This document shows positions 1 through 5,531 of a stretch of DNA of 5,531 bases, piece by piece (positions within the stretch are counted from its first letter, which is position 1; every line of letters begins with the position of its first letter). The position numbers were made by a program, and so were the translations under genes. Below the pieces are notes generated by a model that saw only the letters and a list, made by a program, of their open reading frames with translations, had not been told where the DNA came from and ran no database searches. Origin of the DNA: Bacteroidota bacterium (GTDB lineage Bacteria; Bacteroidota; Bacteroidia; Bacteroidales; UBA10428); assembly GCA_029268165.1 (NCBI GenBank), contig JAJUGM010000242.1, positions 1 through 5,531 of the forward strand. Direction: 5' to 3'.

Positions 1-643
1 ATTTTGACTTCATGTATGTCTTATCATTTATAGTATCTTTCACCATTTCGAATGGAGGCAACCCGTTATAGGTTTTAATAATATAGCTTAGTTTTGACGG
101 AAACGTAAAAAGTGATTCAACATTAGCCTTTGGTTCGTTGCTTTGCACATATACTGTTCCGTAAGCATTGTACTTTTTGCGGAGTACGTAAAAATATTCA
201 ATTTCTCCCCCTATTTGCGCTCCTTCAATTGCAAATATCTTATAATCGCCTTCATTTTCAAGGTTGCTTACCTGGCGAATACTTTCCTGGGGTACTTCAG
301 TGATACTCCCATCGGGCGATATATAACGCGCTTTGATATTAATGATTTCAATGACGTTATTAACAGGAATATATATTTTATTGTGCCTGTCAATGGCATT
401 ATGACTTTCAACCTTAATTTTCCGATGAAATACACTGATTTCCTCAAAAATATCCTCACTGTTAACATACACCTCTGTAATCCTGCGTTCAAGTGTTATA
501 AGCACCCCGTTTTCGCTTTTAATGGTGTCAGCCGGCTGGGGATCATTGAAATAATTATAGCTATATTTTGAAAATTCAGTGACCTGGGCGCTTAATAGAG
601 CCGATACTGAAAACAGTAGAATAAAAAAGACTCGCATTATCAT
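1..643 (-). CDS. Second exported DUF3857 protein, 3' end outside window
   Basis: An open frame of 214 codons runs from ATG 643-641 to the left edge without a stop, so the protein is truncated by the window. A typical signal peptide comes first (MIMRVFFILLFSVSALLSA, probable cleavage before Gln20). The rest reads as a DUF3857 domain: a beta-rich segment at 45-110, then PDGSITEVP (110-118), and FAIEGAQIGGEIEYFYV (137-153), which matches the family's 'fpal..Gs.ieY.y' stretch. The same layout aligns by eye with residues 60-215 of the gene just upstream, so the two are probably diverged paralogues. A transglutaminase core may follow beyond the window, but this cannot be seen. The ATG at 643 overlaps the previous stop by one base. 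A second in-frame ATG at 637-635 (MRVFF) would give an equally good signal peptide. The leader is A/T-rich with no Shine-Dalgarno motif. Confidence 0.88.
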   Translation of the reverse strand, partial: MIMRVFFILLFSVSALLSAQVTEFSKYSYNYFNDPQPADTIKSENGVLITLERRITEVYVNSEDIFEEISVFHRKIKVESHNAIDRHNKIYIPVNNVIEIINIKARYISPDGSITEVPQESIRQVSNLENEGDYKIFAIEGAQIGGEIEYFYVLRKKYNAYGTVYVQSNEPKANVESLFTFPSKLSYIIKTYNGLPPFEMVKDTINDKTYMKSK

Positions 644-645
644 TA
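641..645 (-). promoter_or_regulatory. TAATG stop-start junction
   Basis: The stop codon TAA (645-643) of the transglutaminase-like gene shares its last A with the ATG (643-641) of the next DUF3857 gene. The upstream bases (ACAATAAAACACCAA) are A-rich and contain no Shine-Dalgarno motif. This arrangement favours termination-reinitiation and indicates that the two genes are on one transcript. Confidence 0.65.
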
Positions 646-2595
646 TTGGTGTTTTATTGTTAAAGGAATTGACCGAAGATAATTTCTTTTTAATTGACAT
701 AGCATTTCGCTGTATTTGTTTATCTCTTCGCCTTCAAGTATTATGAAGTTTAAATTTATATAGGTTGTTAATCTGATTTCTTTTTTGCTTAACTGATATT
801 GTTGTGAAAAGCCAAATTTTGGATTCTCAAAAGATGAATTTTCAGGTAGGATACCTGCTTCCAAATTATCTGGCAATTTTATGCTGCAAAAGAATAAATG
901 AGTAAGTGTCATTTCATTTTCAACTGGAAGATTGCGGCCAGAGGAAATATCCATATTATTAAGGAAACGGTCAATATTAGGGTTGATGTAATAAATATCC
1001 CTGTTTTTACTTACATAGTCAGGTAAACGAAAAGTATAATTTATTATCAGCGGATGTTCAGTGTCGGATAAGTCTGAACAAGTTGCTGAAGTAATCAGAA
1101 ATTTATTACTGGCTTTAGGTAGCATTTGCGTTACAATATTACTTATTTTCGAGGTATCTTTGCCTTCAAGTATTGATATCAGGTCAGCTTTCCGCTCACC
1201 TGTGAGGGTTGCTTTGCCATATCCTATGAGGGTATCGCCTTTCAGTTCAATAAAAAGTGAATCATTTACACTGTTTGATGTTGAAGGTGCTACAGGAATA
1301 GAATAAACAAGGTACTCACCGTTTTCTTTTGCAATAAGGCATTCTTTACCCTGAATAAAGACAGGTATTTCACTGATGTTGTGGTTACGTGTTGTGCCGT
1401 CCAGAATAACGGGATGCCCTGATTCATCCCACCATACGGCTATCATATGGTTACTGTTGGCAATTGAGGGAAATTCGGTATAACGGTATGGGAGGTCTCG
1501 TGTACCAACCCATGCAAAGCTTGCTTTAAGTCCCTGCGACCTCAGCATGGCTACCAGGAGGCTTGTTTTACCCTTGCAGTCACCGTACCTTAACTTTAAG
1601 ACATTTTTTGCCTCAGCAGGTACATATCCGTTTTCACCGTCTTCAAAGGCAATATATTTAATGTTTTTCTGAACCCATGCATATATAAGCCTTACTTTAT
1701 CAAAATCTGACCCTGCATTCCGTGTGACCGAATCTGTAAGCTGTCTTATTTCAGCAGGCATATTTTCTTTGTCAACGCGGTTAATTTTTGCCTGGCACCA
1801 ACTAATCAGGTCATTCATAGAACTCATGACATTAATAAATCTGCCGTTTTCATAATAACCGGCAATATTTACAATAATATGAGGGGTGAAATAGCGTTGA
1901 GGAGGTGAGTATTCATCAGTCTCATAACATTTGTTGCCTGAGAATGTCCATTGATAAGTTATTATACCGTTCTTTTCAGCTGTGGTAAAGTGAATAAGTG
2001 AAGTATCCAGACCAAATAAATGATAACGGATAACTACACCGGATGGGCATGAGATAGTAAATTTCTGATTTTCAATGGGGATTCTGCTGCCAAAGAAATA
2101 AATAAACGGCAAATGCAAGTCATGTGTTGTCGAAACAGACTCAGTCACAAGTCTGGCACCCTGACTAACTGCAGGAAAAAGAAATTGAAAAGCATATTCA
2201 TCATCGAAAAAAAACTCATCATCTAATTCTGAAACACGAGTATATTTTTCAACCGGATATTTTTTTGTTTTTCCTTTTTCGGTTATCAGGCTATAAGCCT
2301 CAAATTTTTTCAATTCATATAGCCCGCTGAAATATTCTTTTGAATCAGCCAGAAAGGTTGCATTATCGCTTAAAACCAGCAGTTCTCTGTACTCGGTGCG
2401 TTCTATTACCGGTTCTTTTTCAGATTTAAAATCAATCTTCAGATAGCGGTCAGAGATAATTACCGGATTTTTGGAGTATTTTTCCTTCAGGGCATTAAAG
2501 TTATACGGCAATTGCCCTGACACGCCTGTAAAAGTACATGCCCCTATCAGCAACAAACAAATATAAAAACGGTCTATATTATTTAATGATATCAT
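643..2595 (-). CDS. Exported DUF3857 / transglutaminase-like domain protein
   Basis: Complete 650-residue protein. An N-terminal export signal has its hydrophobic core at about residues 10-27. It could be cut by signal peptidase I after VSG27, or be a lipoprotein signal with IGAC at Cys20. DUF3857 spans about residues 45-215. A transglutaminase core follows at about 290-402, with the Cys-His-Asp triad in conserved settings: RYGDCKGK (Cys340), SNHMIAV (His383) and ILDGT (Asp399). Residues 430-650 form a beta-rich tail like that of other DUF3857-transglutaminase proteins. The fold covers cysteine proteases and amide-crosslinking enzymes. The intact triad suggests an active enzyme in the periplasm or on the envelope, but the substrate cannot be told. 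The ATG at 2595 is chosen because the signal peptide follows directly. It lies 17 nt inside the upstream repeat-protein gene, and the stop TAA shares a base with the next ATG, so the gene is central to a coupled operon. Confidence 0.93.
   Translation of the reverse strand: MISLNNIDRFYICLLLIGACTFTGVSGQLPYNFNALKEKYSKNPVIISDRYLKIDFKSEKEPVIERTEYRELLVLSDNATFLADSKEYFSGLYELKKFEAYSLITEKGKTKKYPVEKYTRVSELDDEFFFDDEYAFQFLFPAVSQGARLVTESVSTTHDLHLPFIYFFGSRIPIENQKFTISCPSGVVIRYHLFGLDTSLIHFTTAEKNGIITYQWTFSGNKCYETDEYSPPQRYFTPHIIVNIAGYYENGRFINVMSSMNDLISWCQAKINRVDKENMPAEIRQLTDSVTRNAGSDFDKVRLIYAWVQKNIKYIAFEDGENGYVPAEAKNVLKLRYGDCKGKTSLLVAMLRSQGLKASFAWVGTRDLPYRYTEFPSIANSNHMIAVWWDESGHPVILDGTTRNHNISEIPVFIQGKECLIAKENGEYLVYSIPVAPSTSNSVNDSLFIELKGDTLIGYGKATLTGERKADLISILEGKDTSKISNIVTQMLPKASNKFLITSATCSDLSDTEHPLIINYTFRLPDYVSKNRDIYYINPNIDRFLNNMDISSGRNLPVENEMTLTHLFFCSIKLPDNLEAGILPENSSFENPKFGFSQQYQLSKKEIRLTTYINLNFIILEGEEINKYSEMLCQLKRNYLRSIPLTIKHQ
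2579..2595 (-). promoter_or_regulatory. 17-nt gene overlap, likely translational coupling
   Basis: The transglutaminase-like gene begins with ATG at 2595-2593, while the repeat-protein frame continues to its TAA at 2581-2579. The region before the ATG (TTTCAACGGATTTTTAT) is A/T-rich with no good Shine-Dalgarno match. Initiation therefore probably depends on ribosomes arriving from the upstream gene. The coupling itself is inference. Confidence 0.6.
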
Positions 2596-5531
2596 ATAAA
2601 AATCCGTTGAAATAAAAAAGTGTTTCCTTTAGGCTTCCATCCTCATTAAAAATTTTCCATGTTCCGTTTTCTAGGTCACAATGGTATTGGCCTTCCTTAT
2701 GTTTTTGCCCGTTTTCATAATATAATTCGTAAGGGCCTTCCCTGTTACTGTTTCTAAAATAAACAGATTCCCTGAGTTTTCCATTAGGATAGTAATACTG
2801 GTCAAAACCTTCTATTTCGTCATTATAAAAATTAGTTTCCCGCATCAATACTCCTGTAGGATAATAACATGTCAGTTTTCCATGATAAATGCATTTTTTT
2901 AGCTGTATATTTACAGCGGTTCTGCCATTTGGGTAACTGCAAATAATTTCGGTGGTGGAAGTATCTACCGGTATTTCGGTAACCAGCTGCTGATTTTTTG
3001 ATTTATAGGTATAGGCTTTTATTGTATTATCAATAAAACGCAAACGGTACATAAACGTCCCATCCGGAGCGTAGTAATCGGTGTATCCAACCCGTTTGCC
3101 TTGTTCAATCTGCATTTCACGATATATTTTTCCATTGTAATGAAAATCTTTAACTTTCCCTTGTATCAGTCCATTTTCAAACATACTTAAATAATCAGGT
3201 ATCCCTTTTTCATTATACCATTTAGCAAGGCCTTCATTAATATTGAGAATATAGGGTATTTCGGTGCGAAGTTGACCATTATAATTCCAGCTTTGTGATT
3301 TACCATGCTTCAGCCCAAAAATAAATGTGTCTCTTTGTGCAATTTGTCCGTTGGGAAAATACAGCTCATAAACGCCATGCATCAGGCGATCGGTTATATT
3401 GATAATTTCTTTTGGTTTCCCGTTTGAATAGAAAATTTCAAAATGGTGTTCGCCGAATGCATAATCCATATCTGTTTCAATCTCACCCTGATGATTGTAT
3501 TTTATGGTCCTTACAGGCTGGTTTTCATCATTATAAAAAACCTCTATCTTTTTTTTGCCTCCCGGATAATACAATATATATCGTCCGGTCTGGACTCCGT
3601 CAATATAAAAAGCATGGCTTTCAACAGAATCATTCAGATAATAGGTAAACCAATCCCCATTTCTCCCTTTCTTATTGTAGGAACCTGAGGTTTTTAACCG
3701 GCCGTTACCATAATACTCTTTATATACACCTACAATCATATTGCTGTCGCAGTTATATTCTTCACTGAGGAAGCCGCTGGGGTAATAGGTCCTTTGCAGA
3801 CCATTGAGCATGCCATTGAGATAGTTCATCTCCTCCGAAAGCACTCCTGACGGATTGTATAGTTTCCACCTTCCCTCCCTTTGACCTTTGACAATTTTTC
3901 CTTCAAGGTTAAGAATGCCATCAGGGTAAAATGATTTGAAATAAAATGCGCTGTCCTGTTCATTTGCCTTATAAATCAATTTTCCAGCCACATCGTAACA
4001 TTCAATTCCGGTAAGCCGTCCGTTTTCAAAAAACATTATATTTTGTTTTTGGCCATCGGGGTAGAATTCGATCCTTTTGCCTGATAATTTTCCGTTAATA
4101 TATCTATCTTCTTCAGCTATTATATTGTTGTGATAGTCAAATACGGTATATTTTCCGGTAACCTGCCCCGTAGTGTCATATTCAGCCAATTCTTTTTTAT
4201 TACCGTTATGATGATAATTTGTCCAATGTCCTAATCTGTTGCCTTTGTTATAAAAACCTTCTGATTCTGGTTTTCCGGTAGGATACCAGGTGTGGTAATC
4301 CCCTTGCAGCTGGTTATTTTTGTAAAAGCATTTTGATTTAAGATTTCCGGTAAGCCATTTTTCAGTCTGAACTCCCTCAAGCGAGTCGTTAACGTATGTA
4401 AATTCACGAAAATAACCTTCGCCGTAATTATAGTAAATGCCCGGTCCGTTTGCCCTGTCATCAGAATATATATTTTTCTGAATAATGTAACCTGATGAAG
4501 AAAATGATTCGGCCGTTCCGTTTTTCATACCGTTCTTAACTTCAGTAATTCCTGCTTTTTCACCATTAGGAAAATAGTAAGTAATTTGCTTTTCTGGAAT
4601 ATCATTAACAAAAACAATATGCTGTTTCAATTGCCCGTTGGGCCAATATATAAACCAATCGCCTTCAGCCTTATCGTTCACATAGTATCCTTTTTCACTT
4701 ATGTAGCCGTTATTGGAGAAAATCAGCCAGAGCCCCTCCTTTTTCGAATTTTTTTCAACCCCGATAGCCGACAGATATCCATTGTCATTATAATGATATT
4801 TTTTTATGTTTTCTTTTTCATTTTGGGCTGAAAACCCTGATTCTCTAATGCTGTTAATATACATTTGTGCCCATTTGACAAAGTCTTTTATTTTACCGAG
4901 ATTTTTCTTTAAATAATTTGCAACTACCTCATCTGAAGTATTCTGAAGAAGATAATTAATATAAATTTCAAATTCTCCGCGGTTAAGGATTTCCGAAAAA
5001 AAACGGATATAAAACCGGTTATATAAAGAAGTATCAGCAGGGTCAAAATACATCTTTCTGAAAAGCATCAACGATTGCCGTGTTATCATATAGCTAACAT
5101 TGAAATCATAATCAAAATTATCTTTAAATGCCAGTTCTGACTGGAGAAGCCATTTTAGTTCATCCCATTTACGATGGTCAGTCCCCGCGGGATAAGGGTA
5201 TTTATAAGCCTGAGGTATATCCTTTGATTTGCCGGAAATGCAGCTTTCAAATTCAGATATATAGTTTAAATAAGGATTAAGTAAGATGACCATATTGTAT
5301 GCCAGGTATGATTGGGCTATGCGTCCCATCACATAGTTGGCTTTTGCCAGAATAAGATGGGTACGCGTATGATAGGGATTAATTATGAGGCTTTTTAATG
5401 CCGTTTCCTCTGCCTTTACAGGATTTCCGGTGTTCAGATAGCATAAAGCAAGATTATAAAGTATATTTTGATTATACGGCCATGTTTTTATCGCTTTTTC
5501 CAACAGCTTTATTCCTTCATCAGGCTGTCCC
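2579..5531 (-). CDS. TPR and MORN-variant (YwqK-like) repeat protein, 5' end outside window
   Basis: At least 983 residues are visible and the frame stays open to the right edge, so the N-terminus, including any signal peptide, is missing. A TTG codon at 5503-5501 could be taken as a start. It is more likely an internal Leu, because the nine codons before it (GQPDEGIKL) complete a TPR in exact 34-residue register. Counting that Leu as residue 1: TPRs run to about residue 79; residues 80-231 are a helix-rich linker I do not recognise (it contains a KWDELKWLL stretch); residues 232-969 are about 30 MORN_2-type units of about 24 residues, each with an aromatic-rich strand, a YxPNG-like turn and a second strand. 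TPRs normally bind proteins. The MORN_2/YwqK family has no firm biochemical role, and the 'antitoxin' label sometimes attached to it is not supported here by any toxin neighbour. A scaffold or binding protein is the most that can be inferred. The stop TAA overlaps the next gene by 17 nt. Confidence 0.9.
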   Translation of the reverse strand, partial: GQPDEGIKLLEKAIKTWPYNQNILYNLALCYLNTGNPVKAEETALKSLIINPYHTRTHLILAKANYVMGRIAQSYLAYNMVILLNPYLNYISEFESCISGKSKDIPQAYKYPYPAGTDHRKWDELKWLLQSELAFKDNFDYDFNVSYMITRQSLMLFRKMYFDPADTSLYNRFYIRFFSEILNRGEFEIYINYLLQNTSDEVVANYLKKNLGKIKDFVKWAQMYINSIRESGFSAQNEKENIKKYHYNDNGYLSAIGVEKNSKKEGLWLIFSNNGYISEKGYYVNDKAEGDWFIYWPNGQLKQHIVFVNDIPEKQITYYFPNGEKAGITEVKNGMKNGTAESFSSSGYIIQKNIYSDDRANGPGIYYNYGEGYFREFTYVNDSLEGVQTEKWLTGNLKSKCFYKNNQLQGDYHTWYPTGKPESEGFYNKGNRLGHWTNYHHNGNKKELAEYDTTGQVTGKYTVFDYHNNIIAEEDRYINGKLSGKRIEFYPDGQKQNIMFFENGRLTGIECYDVAGKLIYKANEQDSAFYFKSFYPDGILNLEGKIVKGQREGRWKLYNPSGVLSEEMNYLNGMLNGLQRTYYPSGFLSEEYNCDSNMIVGVYKEYYGNGRLKTSGSYNKKGRNGDWFTYYLNDSVESHAFYIDGVQTGRYILYYPGGKKKIEVFYNDENQPVRTIKYNHQGEIETDMDYAFGEHHFEIFYSNGKPKEIINITDRLMHGVYELYFPNGQIAQRDTFIFGLKHGKSQSWNYNGQLRTEIPYILNINEGLAKWYNEKGIPDYLSMFENGLIQGKVKDFHYNGKIYREMQIEQGKRVGYTDYYAPDGTFMYRLRFIDNTIKAYTYKSKNQQLVTEIPVDTSTTEIICSYPNGRTAVNIQLKKCIYHGKLTCYYPTGVLMRETNFYNDEIEGFDQYYYPNGKLRESVYFRNSNREGPYELYYENGQKHKEGQYHCDLENGTWKIFNEDGSLKETLFYFNGFLYDIIK
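2597..4810 (-). repeat. Array of about 30 MORN_2/YwqK-like 24-residue repeats
   Basis: About 740 residues (232-969 of the repeat protein) divide into roughly 30 units. Most begin with a small or acidic residue plus Gly (EG, NG, TG, HG) and follow the pattern xG-x-aromatic-x-x-Y-x-P-N-G-x-(10-12 residues)-NG. Clear turns include YWPNG (286-290), YFPNG (310-314), YPDG (481-484), YYPSG (573-577), YFPNG (715-719) and YYPNG (904-908). The usual period is 24 residues (72 bp). Register slips near residues 498-542, 663-708 and 829-873, where units are shortened or lengthened. The units are diverged in sequence and I see no long near-identical DNA copies, so the array looks old rather than recently amplified. 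The expected fold is a repetitive beta-hairpin sheet or ribbon. Confidence 0.88.
5267..5530 (-). repeat. TPR region (one partial and two complete TPRs)
   Basis: The encoded protein shows the TPR signature at a strict 34-residue spacing. The helix-ending Pro falls at residues 9, 43 and 77 (Leu of the TTG codon = 1). The two complete units are residues 12-45 and 46-79. The first has the classical L/N-L-A-x-x-Y helix A, then Gly26 and Ala31. The preceding unit is cut by the window edge: its turn Gly, helix B (EGIKLLEKAIK) and Pro9 are present, but its helix A lies outside. More TPRs probably lie upstream. Confidence 0.85.

Noticed and set aside
268..492. Minus-strand 74-codon frame
   Set aside because: It is a shifted frame inside the larger open DUF3857 reading frame, which explains the same DNA better.
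143..571. Plus-strand frame of 142 codons
   Set aside because: It lies fully antisense to the DUF3857 gene, whose frame has a signal peptide and family motifs. The plus-strand product matches no family I recognise.
1061..1306. Plus-strand 81-codon frame
   Set aside because: It is antisense to the C-terminal part of the transglutaminase-like gene, with no recognisable domain.
3412..3688. Two overlapping plus-strand frames of about 80 codons
   Set aside because: Both are antisense to the MORN-like array. Their hydrophobic or aromatic composition reflects the reverse complement of Tyr/Asn-rich repeats.
4231..4461. Minus-strand 76-codon frame
   Set aside because: It is an out-of-frame shadow within the repeat protein, whose repeats are continuous across it.
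2597..4810. YwqK-type antitoxin of a toxin-antitoxin pair
   Set aside because: The repeats belong to the family often labelled this way, but the protein is very large, sits with exported DUF3857 proteins and has no toxin-like neighbour in the window.
2597..4810. CRISPR or DNA-level tandem repeat array
   Set aside because: The periodicity of about 72 bp is visible at protein level only. The DNA copies are too diverged, and the frame is continuous and coding.
4586..4831. Plus-strand frame encoding a hydrophobic 81-residue peptide
   Set aside because: It resembles a membrane peptide, but it is antisense to clear MORN-like units and has no independent support.

Overview
The window is fully coding on the minus strand. 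It holds three genes that read right to left with no intergenic gap: a TPR plus MORN-variant repeat protein (2579 to beyond the right edge), a complete DUF3857/transglutaminase-like exported protein (643-2595), and a second DUF3857 protein (643 down past the left edge). The first gene is cut at its 5' end and the third at its 3' end. Neither the operon promoter nor its terminator is in view, and I see no RNA gene, mobile element, CRISPR array or convincing plus-strand gene.

The organism is most likely a member of the Bacteroidota. The DNA is AT-rich (about one third G+C in the lines I counted by eye). The gene starts lack a Shine-Dalgarno motif and sit in A/T-rich leaders. The family set (DUF3857-transglutaminase proteins in tandem, long MORN_2/YwqK-type arrays behind TPRs) is typical of that phylum. 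This is inference from family knowledge and composition, not from a marker gene.

Layout in transcription order: (1) 5531-2579, at least 983 residues, with the end of one TPR, two full TPRs, a roughly 150-residue helical linker, then about 30 consecutive 24-residue MORN-like units to the C-terminus. (2) 2595-643, 650 residues, with an export signal, a DUF3857 domain, a transglutaminase core with an intact Cys340-His383-Asp399 triad, and a C-terminal beta-rich region. (3) 643-1, the first 214 residues of another exported DUF3857 protein. Gene 2 starts 17 nt inside gene 1, and gene 3 starts on the last base of gene 2's stop codon (TAATG), so the three are probably one translationally coupled operon. 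The joint role is unknown. An envelope-associated task combining a repeat scaffold with one or two transglutaminase/peptidase-fold proteins is the simplest reading, and it is inference.
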